Shown: in pieces, positions 1-9,852 of the stretch
Layout: every line of letters begins with the position of its first letter
How positions within the stretch are numbered: the stretch's first letter is position 1
The notes under the pieces: model-generated
Seen by the model: the letters and a program-made list of their open reading frames with translations, nothing else
Database searches by the model: none
Told to the model about the DNA's origin: nothing
Assembly (NCBI GenBank): GCA_023512135.1
Contig: JAIMAG010000019.1
Location: 1 to 46,155, forward strand
Direction of reading: 5' to 3'
DNA length: 46,155 bases
Origin: Terriglobia bacterium
GTDB taxonomy: Bacteria; Acidobacteriota; Terriglobia; Acidiferrales; UBA7541
Translations under genes and position numbers: made by a program

Positions 1-2
1 GC

Positions 3-716
3 CACGTGGACGTGGTGCTGCAGTGCGAGCTCGCCGGCCCCGCCGCCGTACGCCTCAACGCGGAGCTGGCCGCCGCCTACCTCCAGGCGGCCGAAGATCT
101 TCGCCGCCGCTTCCAACTGACTTCGGAGCCGGCACTGGGCGAAGTCCTGCGCCTGCCCGGCGTGATCAGTGCCGCCGGCCTGTCGGCATCCGAGGTCCTC
201 GAGTCGCTCGCCACGCCAGTGCTCACCTGTCTCGACGAAGCCCTGACCCGGCTCGATGAGATGCGAGCTGCCGAAGGCCGCATCCTGGCCGAAGAGATGC
301 ACCGGCGGCTGGAGCAGATTGCCACTTGTGTCGCGCGCATCGAACCGCTGGCCGCCGAGCTCCGCCCGGCCTACGCCCAGCGCCTGACGGAACGGGTGCA
401 TGAGCTGCTGGCCGGTGTTCCGCTCGACCCGGCCCGCGTCGTGCAGGAAACCGCACTGCTCGCCGAGCGCTCCGATATCGCCGAAGAGCTGGCCCGGCTC
501 CGCTCGCACCTGCGTCAGTTCGAACATCTGCTCGAGCAGGCCGACGATGTCGGCAAAAAACTCGATTTCCTGCTGCAGGAAATGCAACGCGAAACCAACA
601 CGCTGCTGGCGAAAACTCCGGGCATCGAACCGTCCGGGCTGGCCATCACCGAGCTGGCCCTGGAAATCAAATCCCAGATCGAAAAGCTGCGCGAACAGGT
701 GCAGAACATCGAATAA
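3..716 (+). CDS. yicC: YicC/YloC family endoribonuclease, 5'-truncated by window edge
   Basis: The reading frame is open to the left edge, so the N-terminus (about 50 residues by comparison with the ~290-residue family) is missing; about 237 residues are visible. The C-terminal part carries the DUF1732-type conserved block, seen as VGKKLDFLLQEM followed by RETNTLLAK near residues 180-205, and ends in the usual charged helix EIKSQIEKLREQ. Family knowledge: YicC/YloC proteins are stress-associated endoribonucleases. It is the first visible gene of a same-strand run with gmk, rpoZ, coaBC and priA, the classic neighbourhood of yloC in Bacillus and many other bacteria. The stop is followed by a single base and then the gmk ATG, so the two are almost certainly co-transcribed and translationally coupled. 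Family identity is firm; the exact RNA substrate cannot be told. Confidence 0.93.
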   Translation, partial: HVDVVLQCELAGPAAVRLNAELAAAYLQAAEDLRRRFQLTSEPALGEVLRLPGVISAAGLSASEVLESLATPVLTCLDEALTRLDEMRAAEGRILAEEMHRRLEQIATCVARIEPLAAELRPAYAQRLTERVHELLAGVPLDPARVVQETALLAERSDIAEELARLRSHLRQFEHLLEQADDVGKKLDFLLQEMQRETNTLLAKTPGIEPSGLAITELALEIKSQIEKLREQVQNIE

Positions 717-717
717 G

Positions 718-1341
718 ATGAACTCCAGCGAACCGCCGCTCGTCTTCATCGTCTCCGGCCCTTCCGGCTCGGGCAAATCCACGCTGGTGCGCAAGCTGCT
801 GGAAGTTCCCGACACCATGCTTTCGATTTCCTGCACCACCCGTCCGCCTCGCCCCGGCGAGGAGGACGGAACGTGGTACAATTTCATTTCGGAAGAGGAA
901 TTCGCACGCATGGTCGAGCGCGATGAATTCCTCGAATACGCGCGCGTTTTCGGCCGGCATAGCTACGGCACCCCGAAGCGCATGCTGGAGCTGGCCCGCG
1001 CGCAGCAGAAAGACCTGGTGCTCGAAATCGACGTCCAGGGCGCGCGCCAGGTGAAACAGAAATTGCCCGAGGCGGTGGCGATCTTCATTCTGCCCCCCTC
1101 GCGCCAGGAACTGGAAAAGCGGCTGCGCGACCGCGGCCTGGACAGCGAAGAGGAAATCGCTCGCCGGCTGGAACGCGCACGGCAGGAAATGCAGTGTTTT
1201 TCGGAGTATGATTTTCTGGTGATCAACGACGAGCTGGAGCGCGCCGGCCGCGAAATCCAGGCCATCGCTGCGGCCGTGCGCTGTCGCCGTACGCGCCGGC
1301 AGTCTCGCGCGCAGCAGATTTTGCAATCGTTCGAACGTTGA
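718..1341 (+). CDS. gmk: Guanylate kinase
   Basis: A 207-residue protein that phosphorylates GMP to GDP with ATP in purine nucleotide synthesis (cytoplasm). The P-loop GPSGSGKS is at residues 14-21. The GMP-binding core follows, with SCTTRPPRPGEEDG and YNFISEEEF, then the segment EFLEYARVFGRHSYGTP and the IDVQGARQVK block. Length is normal for the family. The ATG at 718 is chosen because it sits one base after the yicC stop and directly precedes the conserved N-terminus; a longer in-frame extension to base 400 would lie inside yicC and is not believable. The neighbouring omega-subunit gene (rpoZ) follows after 19 bases. Confidence 0.97.
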   Translation: MNSSEPPLVFIVSGPSGSGKSTLVRKLLEVPDTMLSISCTTRPPRPGEEDGTWYNFISEEEFARMVERDEFLEYARVFGRHSYGTPKRMLELARAQQKDLVLEIDVQGARQVKQKLPEAVAIFILPPSRQELEKRLRDRGLDSEEEIARRLERARQEMQCFSEYDFLVINDELERAGREIQAIAAAVRCRRTRRQSRAQQILQSFER

Positions 1342-1360
1342 ATCGGAGGTCGGCATCACC

Positions 1361-1558
1361 ATGACGGTCCAGAATCAGCCACCTGCCAACAAATTCGCCT
1401 TCGTGCACATCGCCGCCAAGCGCGCTCGCCAGTTGCAGACGGGCGCGCCGTCGTTGCTCCCGAATCCGCGTTCTTCGAAACCCACGCGGGTGGCCATGGA
1501 AGAACTTTCTCGCGGGTTGCTCGAATACGAGCTGCCCGAAAAGGAAGAAGAAGACTAG
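1361..1558 (+). CDS. rpoZ: RNA polymerase omega subunit
   Basis: A 65-residue protein with the omega signature KFAFVHIAAKRARQLQTGA near residues 11-29, followed by KPTRVAMEELSRGLLEYEL and an acidic tail. Omega binds the beta' subunit and helps RNA polymerase assembly. The first helix matches the more familiar ...VIVAAKRARQL... pattern. A clean GGAGG at 1345-1349 lies 11 bases before the ATG. Its position directly after gmk and before coaBC is the common bacterial order. It is short compared with the ~90-residue E. coli protein but typical for acidobacterial and other non-proteobacterial omegas. Confidence 0.9.
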   Translation: MTVQNQPPANKFAFVHIAAKRARQLQTGAPSLLPNPRSSKPTRVAMEELSRGLLEYELPEKEEED

Positions 1559-1600
1559 GCGAACGGTTGCGTCTCGCCGGCGCCGCGCCCCGGAAGCACC

Positions 1601-2809
1601 ATGCGCATCGCACTCGGAGTGACGGGCGGAGTGGCCGCCTACAAGGCGGCGGAACTCGTTCGTCGCCTGCAGCAGGAAGGTCTTGACGTGCAGGTCGTGA
1701 TGACCCGCGCCGCCCGCGAGTTCATCACCCCGCTCACCTTTGCCGCGCTCACCGGACAGCGCGTGATCACCGAAATGTTCTCGGAAGAGGGTCGCGCGCC
1801 GGCCAACATCGAATCGGCCATCGAACACATCGCCGTTGCCCAGCGCATCGACCTGCTGCTTGTGGCGCCCGCCACGGCGGATGTACTGGCGCGCATGGCC
1901 CATGGCGTGGCGGACGACTTTCTCACCACGCTCTATCTGGCCACGCGTGCGCCGGTCATCGTCGCGCCCGCCATGAACGTGAACATGTGGGAGCATCCGG
2001 CCACGCAGCACAACGTGGCCACGCTCCGTGCCCGTGGCGTGCACGTCGTCGCACCGGAAGAAGGCTACCTGGCCTGCGGCATGAGCGGCCCGGGTCGGCT
2101 GGCCGGCCTCGAGGCCATCCTGGATGCGGTGCGCCAGGTGCTGGGTTTGAAACGCGACCTGGTCGGCGAAACCGTGCTGGTCACCGCCGGCCCCACCTGC
2201 GAAGACCTCGATCCGGTGCGCGTGCTCACCAATCGCTCCTCGGGCAAGATGGGTTTTGCGCTGGCCGAAGCTGCGCTCCGTCGCGGTGCCCGCGTGATCC
2301 TGATCAGCGGCCCGACGCACCTGCTGCCGCCGCCGAACGCGGAGTTCCTCCCGGTGCGCACCACCGAGGAGATGCGCCGCGCGGTGCTCGAGCAGGCGCG
2401 GGCAGCGACGGTCGTCATCATGGCCGCTGCCGTCGCAGATTTCCGCCCGGCTGCGCCGCAGCCGACGAAGATCAAGCGCGCCTCCGGCGGCCTGACGGTT
2501 GCGCTGGAGCCTACGCCGGATATTCTGGCCGAGCTGGCCCGCGATCGCGGCAACCGCATTCTGGTCGGCTTCGCAGCCGAAACCGAACACCTGGCCGAAA
2601 ATGCCCGGGCCAAGCTGGAAGCGAAAGGGTTGGACCTGGTCGTCGCCAACGATGTGACCCGCGCCGACGCCGGCTTCGATGTGGATACGAATGTGGTCAC
2701 CCTGTTTGTGCGGGGTGCGGCGCCGGTCGAGTTGCCGCGCATGACCAAGCGCGAAGTCGCCGACCGCGTGCTCGACGAAGTCGTTCGTCTGCGCCACCTG
2801 TCGCGCTGA
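1601..2809 (+). CDS. coaBC: Bifunctional phosphopantothenoylcysteine decarboxylase / phosphopantothenate-cysteine ligase
   Basis: A 402-residue bifunctional coenzyme A biosynthesis enzyme. The N-terminal CoaC flavoprotein domain (about 1-180) shows the start GVTGGVAAYKAAEL, the catalytic-type His in EHIAVAQ (H76), the PAMNVNMW substrate clamp at 123-130 and the active-site Cys in GYLACG (C159). The C-terminal CoaB ligase domain (about 185-402) starts with VTAGPTCEDLDPVR and TNRSSGKMG, and keeps the lysine-rich TKIKRASGG loop and GFAAETE. It converts 4'-phosphopantothenate plus cysteine to 4'-phosphopantetheine. It lies 42 bases after rpoZ and 12 bases before the uracil-DNA glycosylase gene, in one operon. 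Confidence 0.96.
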   Translation: MRIALGVTGGVAAYKAAELVRRLQQEGLDVQVVMTRAAREFITPLTFAALTGQRVITEMFSEEGRAPANIESAIEHIAVAQRIDLLLVAPATADVLARMAHGVADDFLTTLYLATRAPVIVAPAMNVNMWEHPATQHNVATLRARGVHVVAPEEGYLACGMSGPGRLAGLEAILDAVRQVLGLKRDLVGETVLVTAGPTCEDLDPVRVLTNRSSGKMGFALAEAALRRGARVILISGPTHLLPPPNAEFLPVRTTEEMRRAVLEQARAATVVIMAAAVADFRPAAPQPTKIKRASGGLTVALEPTPDILAELARDRGNRILVGFAAETEHLAENARAKLEAKGLDLVVANDVTRADAGFDVDTNVVTLFVRGAAPVELPRMTKREVADRVLDEVVRLRHLSR

Positions 2810-2821
2810 GCCAACATCGCC

Positions 2822-3625
2822 GTGGCCGACGCTCCCCACAGCCGGTTGGAAGCCTGGCTCCGCTACTGCGAGGAGCTCGGTCTCGGACCCTTCTACCGCG
2901 ACCGTACGCGCCCGGCTCTCCCCTCGACCCCTGCGCCCGCGTCAGCCCAGACCCGACAGCCCGATCCCGGCCCCCGGCCTGCTTCCATACCTGCGCCGGT
3001 GGCGGCAGCCCCTTCGCTCTTCGACGTTGTCGAATCCGTGCCTGAGGATTCGCTGGAGCGCATCCGCGCTGACCTCGGCGACTGCACCCGCTGCCGCCTG
3101 CACCGCTCCCGTACGAAGATAGTCTTCGGCACCGGCAATCCCCGCGCCGAACTGGTGTTCGTCGGGGAAGGCCCGGGCCACGACGAAGATCAGCAGGGCG
3201 AGCCGTTCGTCGGACGTGCCGGACAGTTGCTCACGCAGATGATCGAAGCGATGGGACTGCGCCGCAGCGACGTCTACATCTGCAACGTCGTCAAATGCCG
3301 CCCGCCGGAAAACCGCACGCCCGAACGCGATGAAATTGCTACGTGCGCCCCGTTCCTGCAGCGCCAGCTCGCTGTGATTCGCCCTCGCGTGATTGTCTGC
3401 CTGGGCGCGGTTGCCGCACAGACGCTGCTCGGCTTCCATGCCTCGATTTCGCGCATCCGTGGCCAGTGGTATGACTATCGCGGCGCGCGCCTGCTGGCTA
3501 CCTATCATCCGGCCTATCTGCTCCGCAATCCCTCCGCCAAGGTGGAGGTCTGGAGCGACCTGAAGCAGGTGATGGCCGCGCTGGGCTTGAAGCCTCCGCC
3601 ACCCCGCCCGCGCCAGCGTCGCTGA
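2822..3625 (+). CDS. Uracil-DNA glycosylase, family 4 (iron-sulfur type)
   Basis: A 267-residue protein with a GTG start at 2822, 12 bases after coaBC. Residues 1-75 are a variable, Pro/Ala-rich extension; the catalytic domain begins near residue 76. It shows the four cysteines expected of the 4Fe-4S family-4 enzymes (C88, C91 in CTRCRLH, C159 in VVKCRPPENR, C175 in TCAPFLQ), the motif GEGPG at 115-119 and the second motif HPAYLLRN at 229-236. It removes uracil from DNA at the start of base excision repair. The domain is often annotated as SPO1 DNA polymerase-related. Its place between coaBC and priA puts two DNA-maintenance genes together in an otherwise nucleotide/CoA operon. Confidence 0.93.
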   Translation: MADAPHSRLEAWLRYCEELGLGPFYRDRTRPALPSTPAPASAQTRQPDPGPRPASIPAPVAAAPSLFDVVESVPEDSLERIRADLGDCTRCRLHRSRTKIVFGTGNPRAELVFVGEGPGHDEDQQGEPFVGRAGQLLTQMIEAMGLRRSDVYICNVVKCRPPENRTPERDEIATCAPFLQRQLAVIRPRVIVCLGAVAAQTLLGFHASISRIRGQWYDYRGARLLATYHPAYLLRNPSAKVEVWSDLKQVMAALGLKPPPPRPRQRR

Positions 3626-3644
3626 AGCCGTCGAGCCGGCGCTC

Positions 3645-3653
3645 TGCTATGCT
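3645..3653 (+). promoter_or_regulatory. Possible extended -10 element for priA
   Basis: TG at 3645-3646, one base, then TATGCT at 3648-3653 forms an extended -10 in the 48-base gap between udg and priA. Transcription would begin near 3660, giving a ~14-base leader. No convincing -35 is seen. priA also has no strong Shine-Dalgarno site, so an internal promoter is plausible but unproven. Confidence 0.3.
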
Positions 3654-3673
3654 CATCCCGCCTGCGGTGCACC

Positions 3674-6103
<2,430 letters not shown>

Positions 6104-6111
6104 AGCTTCGT

Positions 6112-7074
6112 TCAAAACCAGCGCACGGCAAACGGAACCGGCACAAAGCAGAGCAGAAAAATTGCGAGCGCGACCAGTGCCCACAGGTGCCGGCGACGGT
6201 CCAGCGGGGCATCGCCATCGAGCAGAGCCGGATGCCGGTAGCCGAGCAGAAGCAGCAGCACAGCCCAGGCCAACCAACCCGGCCAGAACCCGATGCCCAG
6301 CACCAGCAGAGCCAGAAGGCAGGCCAGCGAGATGCGCCGGTGGCGATCGTGGTTCAGGGCGTAGACGATGTGCCCGCCGTCGAGCTGGCCGACGGGCAGC
6401 AGATTCAGCGCGGTGGCGAACAGCCCGACCCACGCCGCGCGTCCGACCGGGTGCAGCAGCAGGTCGCCCACGGCGACACCGGGTCGCAACAGCGCCGCCA
6501 GCAGTACTTCCAGCAGCGGCGTGCCGAAGATCACCGGGGCCGTTTCGGCGATCCCGGGCACGACTTTCGAATGAGCGATGGCCAGGGCCAGCGCGGGCAC
6601 TGCAAACAGGAATCCCACGACCGGACCGGCCAGGCCCACGTCGAACAGTGCGGTGCGGTTCACCATCGGCGAGCGGATGCGAATGAACGCGCCGAACGTT
6701 CCGATGATGGTCGGCGCAGGAATGAAGTACGGGTAGCTGGCGGCGATGCCGTAGTACCGGCAGGCAAAATAATGGCCCAGCTCGTGCGCGAGCAGAATAC
6801 CGAGCAGGGTAAAGGCGAAAGGCATCCCGAGCCACAGCAGTTCCGGCTCTTGCCAGATGTTCGCGTAGGTTTCTATGAGCAGCGGGATGTCCGCGCGGTT
6901 CTGTGCGTAGCTCAGCGCAAACTGTGCGCCCACCGCCAGCGTCGAGAACAGGGTGAGCAAAAACAGGCCGGCTGCGATCCACAACGCACGGCGCGCTCTG
7001 GCACCCCGTTCTGCGGGGACGAACGGTGCAGAAGGTTCTGCGGCAGTCGGCAGCGGTGGCCCCGCATGGCTCAT
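6112..7074 (-). CDS. M50 / site-2-protease-like membrane metalloprotease
   Basis: About 320 residues with several hydrophobic segments (roughly six to eight membrane spans). The zinc motif HELGH is at about residues 97-101, and the second motif, NLLPVGQLDGGH, at about 224-235 supplies the third zinc ligand. The layout (long N-terminal extension, span, HELGH, FIPAPTIIGTFGAF loop, LDGGH) resembles the plant EGY1 / bacterial EGY-like branch of peptidase M50; it lacks a PDZ domain, unlike RseP. The substrate is unknown. The ATG at 7074 is preferred over an upstream GTG at 7092, which adds six residues; neither has a good ribosome-binding site. It lies 73 bases downstream of the HU gene on the same strand. 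A small hairpin (arms GCGAGAA/TTCTCGC, 7097-7112) lies in that gap. Confidence 0.88.
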   Translation of the reverse strand: MSHAGPPLPTAAEPSAPFVPAERGARARRALWIAAGLFLLTLFSTLAVGAQFALSYAQNRADIPLLIETYANIWQEPELLWLGMPFAFTLLGILLAHELGHYFACRYYGIAASYPYFIPAPTIIGTFGAFIRIRSPMVNRTALFDVGLAGPVVGFLFAVPALALAIAHSKVVPGIAETAPVIFGTPLLEVLLAALLRPGVAVGDLLLHPVGRAAWVGLFATALNLLPVGQLDGGHIVYALNHDRHRRISLACLLALLVLGIGFWPGWLAWAVLLLLLGYRHPALLDGDAPLDRRRHLWALVALAIFLLCFVPVPFAVRWF

Positions 7075-7147
7075 ACGAATTCGCACGTGCACCCGCGCGA
7101 GAAGTTTCTCGCACCGCCGCGGGCCCGGTGCGGCAGCGCCGGACTGG

Positions 7148-7414
7148 CTAGAGAGACTGCAATTCCTTGCCGGGTTTGAAGCGGACCGCTTTTCCCGGCG
7201 GGATGGCGACTTCCTGTCCGGTTTTCGGGTTGCGGCCGATGCCCGTCTTCCGCGGCTTGACGCTGAAGACGCCGAAGCGTCGCAGTTCGATGCGCTGCCC
7301 GCGGCCCAGCGCTTGCTTCATGGTTTCGAAGACGGTTTCGACGGCCTGTTCGGCTTTCGTGCGCGTGATACCGGTGCGTTGGACGACAGCGTTGATGAGA
7401 TCGAGCTTGATCAA
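7148..7414 (-). CDS. HU/IHF-family DNA-binding protein
   Basis: An 88-residue nucleoid protein. It has the HU dimerisation helices (KLDLINAVVQRTGITRTKAEQ), the beta-arm sequence FGVFSVKPRKTGIGRNPKTG with the DNA-intercalating RNP at residues 61-63, and the closing VRFKPGKEL. HU dimers bend and compact DNA. The start is TTG at 7414, supported by a GGAGG at 7420-7424 five bases upstream and by alignment with the family N-terminus. The promoter 7474-7502 (-) gives a leader of about 53 bases. HU versus IHF subunit cannot be decided from sequence alone; HU is likelier for a lone copy. Confidence 0.93.
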   Translation of the reverse strand: MIKLDLINAVVQRTGITRTKAEQAVETVFETMKQALGRGQRIELRRFGVFSVKPRKTGIGRNPKTGQEVAIPPGKAVRFKPGKELQSL

Positions 7415-7473
7415 GCCAACCTCCGGCTGCCTCGCCGCGGCGAGGGTATCTTCTCTGGCGGAAAGGGAAGCCC

Positions 7474-7502
7474 ATGCTAGACAACGAGTTGCGGGTTGTC
7501 AA
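7474..7502 (-). promoter_or_regulatory. Sigma-70-type promoter for the HU gene
   Basis: Read on the minus strand: TTGACA (7502-7497), 17 bases, TAGCAT (7479-7474). The -35 is a perfect consensus. The start point would be near 7467, about 53 bases before the TTG start codon. The spacer contains an inverted pair GACAAC/GTTGTC (7480-7485 and 7495-7500). Confidence 0.75.
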
Positions 7503-7524
7503 GCAGCTTGACCCGTACTAAGAT
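7496..7524 (+). promoter_or_regulatory. Sigma-70-type promoter for dcd, opposed to the HU promoter
   Basis: Plus strand: TTGTCA (7496-7501), 17 bases, TAAGAT (7519-7524). Its -35 overlaps the HU -35 by five bases, so the two polymerases would contact the same DNA. A start near 7531 gives dcd an unusually long leader of about 147 bases. Confidence 0.6.
7498..7512. promoter_or_regulatory. 15-bp palindrome over the shared -35 region (operator-like)
   Basis: GTCAAGCAGCTTGAC has perfect 7-base arms around a central A. It overlaps both -35 boxes of the divergent HU and dcd promoters. An operator is the simplest reading; no regulator can be named. Confidence 0.45.
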
Positions 7525-7677
7525 GCGCCGTCCTTTGGCCAGCGATTTCTGCTGTTGCCGTGGTGGGGTGCGCAGCGCCAGCCGGCTGCGACCGACGCCA
7601 CGGATGTTCGCAGCCCGAAGGTGGCGAGTTTTCACCACCACGGAGTTTGCAAGGTTCCATTTCCTCAGGAGGCCCGC

Positions 7678-8232
7678 ATGACCGTCAAATCCGACCGCTG
7701 GATCCGCCGCATGGCGCTCGAGCACAGAATGATCGAGCCGTTCGAAGACCGCCAGGTGCGCGATGGCGTCATCAGCTACGGCCTGTCCTCGTACGGCTAC
7801 GACATGCGCGTGGCCGATGAATTCCGCATCTTTACGAACGTGAATTCGACGATCGTCGACCCGAAACATTTTGATCCGCGCTCGTTCGTCGAGCTGAAGG
7901 CCGACGTCTGCATCATTCCGCCGAACTCGTTCGCGCTCGGCCGTTCGGTCGAGTATTTCCGCATTCCGCGTAATGTGCTGACGATCTGCGTCGGCAAATC
8001 CACCTATGCACGCTGCGGCATCATCGTGAATGTCACGCCCTTCGAGCCGGAATGGGAAGGCTACGTCACGCTGGAAATCAGCAACACCACGCCGCTGCCG
8101 GCCAAAATCTACGCCAACGAAGGGCTCTGCCAGGTTGTCTTCTTTGAGTCCGACGAGCCTTGCGAAGTTTCCTACCGGGACAAGCGAGGCAAATACCAGG
8201 CCCAGCAGGGCATCGTCCTGCCCCGTATTTGA
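7678..8232 (+). CDS. dcd: dCTP deaminase
   Basis: A 184-residue enzyme of the trimeric dUTPase/Dcd fold that deaminates dCTP to dUTP (some family members go on to dUMP), feeding dTTP synthesis. Visible family blocks are [13 protein letters not shown], the [11 protein letters not shown] strand, [24 protein letters not shown] with the conserved Ser/Arg, and the catalytic Glu in VTLEISN. The C-terminal [13 protein letters not shown] resembles the flexible lid. The ATG at 7678 is set by an AGGAGG at 7667-7672, and the upstream in-frame extension is not conserved-looking. Dcd and the dUMP-handling uracil glycosylase upstream both deal with uracil in DNA metabolism, but they are not in one operon. 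It converges on the nitroreductase gene. Confidence 0.94.
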   Translation: MTVKSDRWIRRMALEHRMIEPFEDRQVRDGVISYGLSSYGYDMRVADEFRIFTNVNSTIVDPKHFDPRSFVELKADVCIIPPNSFALGRSVEYFRIPRNVLTICVGKSTYARCGIIVNVTPFEPEWEGYVTLEISNTTPLPAKIYANEGLCQVVFFESDEPCEVSYRDKRGKYQAQQGIVLPRI

Positions 8233-8257
8233 GCGGTTCCCGCCGCGCGCAGGCCGG

Positions 8258-8854
8258 CTACCGCAGACTCTCGCCGAATCGGCCGGTGAAAACAAATTCG
8301 CTCAGCGCGCGCCGGCTGCGAGAACGCATCTGCCGCTGCTGCAACTTTTCCGGCAGGTGAGCCAGTTCGGCCGACGGGTAGCCGACGGCGATGGCCGCCA
8401 CCGGCTCCCAGCCCTCGGGCACGTGGTAGCTCGAGCGGATTTTCTCCACGTCGATACCGGCCATCGCGTGCGCCTGCAGGCCCAGGGCCACCGCCTGCAG
8501 AGCCAGGTTTTCAGTCGCCAGACCGACGTCGTGCATCGCGTGGCGGTTCGGCTGACCGTTGTGCGCGAAGTGCAGCCGCGCCAGACTGATCAACAGGGCA
8601 CCGGCATGCTGCGCCCAGAGCTGATTGCCCGGAGTCAGGCAGTCGAGCATGCGCCGGAACTCGGCTTCGTTTTCCTTCGTGGCCACCAGAAACGCCCACG
8701 GCTGATCGTTGAACGAAGAAGGTGCCCACCGCGCCGCTTCGAGCAGCGTGAGCAACGTCTGCGTGGAGACCGTCCGGGCGTCAAAACCAACCGGACTCCA
8801 CCGCCGCCGAATCAGCTCGTGCACGGAGAAAGCAGTGTCTGCGGGTTTCTCCAT
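8258..8854 (-). CDS. Nitroreductase-family FMN oxidoreductase
   Basis: A 198-residue protein with the nitroreductase fold. It starts with the FMN-phosphate-binding Arg pair (ELIRRRWSPVGFD), then LEAARWAPSSFNDQPWAFLVAT, which is the typical SS-x-N-x-QPW block. MHDVGLATENLALQAVALGLQAHAMAGID forms the central helix, and VAAIAVGYP closes the domain. Such dimeric flavoproteins use NAD(P)H to reduce nitroaromatics or quinones; the physiological substrate cannot be told. The ATG at 8854 has an AGGAG seven bases upstream. It lies downstream of the SDR gene on the same strand with about 50 bases between them, so a two-gene oxidoreductase operon is likely. Confidence 0.9.
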   Translation of the reverse strand: MEKPADTAFSVHELIRRRWSPVGFDARTVSTQTLLTLLEAARWAPSSFNDQPWAFLVATKENEAEFRRMLDCLTPGNQLWAQHAGALLISLARLHFAHNGQPNRHAMHDVGLATENLALQAVALGLQAHAMAGIDVEKIRSSYHVPEGWEPVAAIAVGYPSAELAHLPEKLQQRQMRSRSRRALSEFVFTGRFGESLR

Positions 8855-8905
8855 GGTCCAGCTCCTGGTTTTTGAAAACGATCCTGAAGTGGCCGAAAGT
8901 TGCCC

Positions 8906-9625
8906 TCAGGGCTTCTGCGTGGGCCGGATCAGCACTTCGCTGATGAAGCTTTGTGGCGCCTGAGTGAGCAACATGGCCACGACGTGGGCGACGTCTTCCG
9001 GCTGGAGCATCTTTTGGGGATCTTTGCCCGCGTGGGGCGAGAACTCCGTGTGCACTGTCCCCGGACAGATGACACTGACGCGGATGCCGTAGCCGCGCAG
9101 GTCCTCCGCCATGCAGTAGCTCAGCCCCATCAGGCCCCACTTCGAAGCACAGTAGGCGCTGCCGCCGGCAAAGGCGTTCTTGCCGGCCAGCGAGCTGATA
9201 TTGATCACGTGGCCGCGCCGGCGGCGGATCATCTGCGGTGCGACTGCCCGCGTGCACAGGAACACGCCCTTCAGATTCGTATCCAGCACAGCATCCCAGT
9301 CCGCTTCGGTGATTTCCTGCACCGGCCCGAACGTGCCGATGCCGGCGTTGTTCACCAGAATGTCGATTTCGCCGAGCGTGCGGTGGGTTTGTTCGACCAG
9401 TGCGGCGACGCTGGCGGCGTTGGCCACATCGGCCACAACGGCTAGGACCGGAAAACCTTGCTGGCGAAGCGATTCGGCGGCCCGCTCCAGCCGGGGGCGG
9501 TTGCGGGCACACAGGGCCAGCCGAGCTCCCATCTGGCCCAGCTGCCGGGCAATCGCTAGGCCGATGCCGCGGCTGGCTCCGGTGACCAGCGCCACCTGCC
9601 CGGCCAGTGGAGTCGAAGTGTCCAT
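8906..9625 (-). CDS. Short-chain dehydrogenase/reductase (SDR)
   Basis: About 239 residues with the classical SDR signatures: TGASRGIG at 15-22 (cofactor-binding glycine motif), NNAGIG, INISSLAGK with the catalytic Ser, and the YxxxK pair in SAYCASK near 156-160, followed by VICPGTVHTEF. The Arg after the glycine motif and the Arg in CARNRPRLER suggest NADP(H) preference. Similar to 3-oxoacyl-ACP reductase-like SDRs, but the substrate cannot be assigned. The start at 9625 is chosen over an upstream in-frame start at 9676 because AGGAGA lies seven bases before it. It is transcribed divergently from the TPR protein gene. Confidence 0.9.
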   Translation of the reverse strand: MDTSTPLAGQVALVTGASRGIGLAIARQLGQMGARLALCARNRPRLERAAESLRQQGFPVLAVVADVANAASVAALVEQTHRTLGEIDILVNNAGIGTFGPVQEITEADWDAVLDTNLKGVFLCTRAVAPQMIRRRRGHVINISSLAGKNAFAGGSAYCASKWGLMGLSYCMAEDLRGYGIRVSVICPGTVHTEFSPHAGKDPQKMLQPEDVAHVVAMLLTQAPQSFISEVLIRPTQKP

Positions 9626-9666
9626 AGCGGTATCTCCTGCAGAGCGACCTTTCTGCACAATCTTAC

Positions 9667-9675
9667 ATCCTATCA
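9667..9675 (-). promoter_or_regulatory. Extended -10 element for the SDR gene
   Basis: Minus strand TGA-TAGGAT, an extended -10. The same nine bases precede sppA at 21470-21478. A start near 9660 gives a ~35-base leader before the ATG at 9625. No good -35 is seen. Confidence 0.4.
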
Positions 9676-9685
9676 TTTGAGCCTC

Positions 9686-9754
9686 GGCGGAATGGAGCGA
9701 CGATGGTCACAGCCAGGCGGCAAGAGCTGGGAATCACCCTTGCATGGCGGAATG
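9686..9754 (+). repeat. Pair of direct GGCGGAATG repeats in the SDR/TPR intergenic region
   Basis: GGCGGAATG occurs at 9686-9694 and again at 9746-9754, 60 bases apart. The second copy runs into the palindrome 9749-9761 between the -35 and -10 of the TPR promoter, and the first lies just upstream of the SDR -10. Two like sites in a divergent promoter region could bind one regulator. Confidence 0.3.
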
Positions 9755-9768
9755 CCATTCCCTATAAT
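9740..9768 (+). promoter_or_regulatory. Near-consensus sigma-70 promoter for the exported TPR protein
   Basis: TTGCAT (9740-9745), 17 bases, TATAAT (9763-9768), the last a perfect -10. The 13-bp perfect palindrome GGAATGCCATTCC (9749-9761) fills most of the spacer and looks like an operator. The start point would be near 9775, about 78 bases before the ATG. Confidence 0.75.
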
Positions 9769-9852
9769 TGCGCGGCCCTGAGCGGTGGCAGTGCCCCGAT
9801 GCGCACTGCCGGTTTCCCGAAACACCGATTCCGCGGCGGCAGGAGGAACAGG

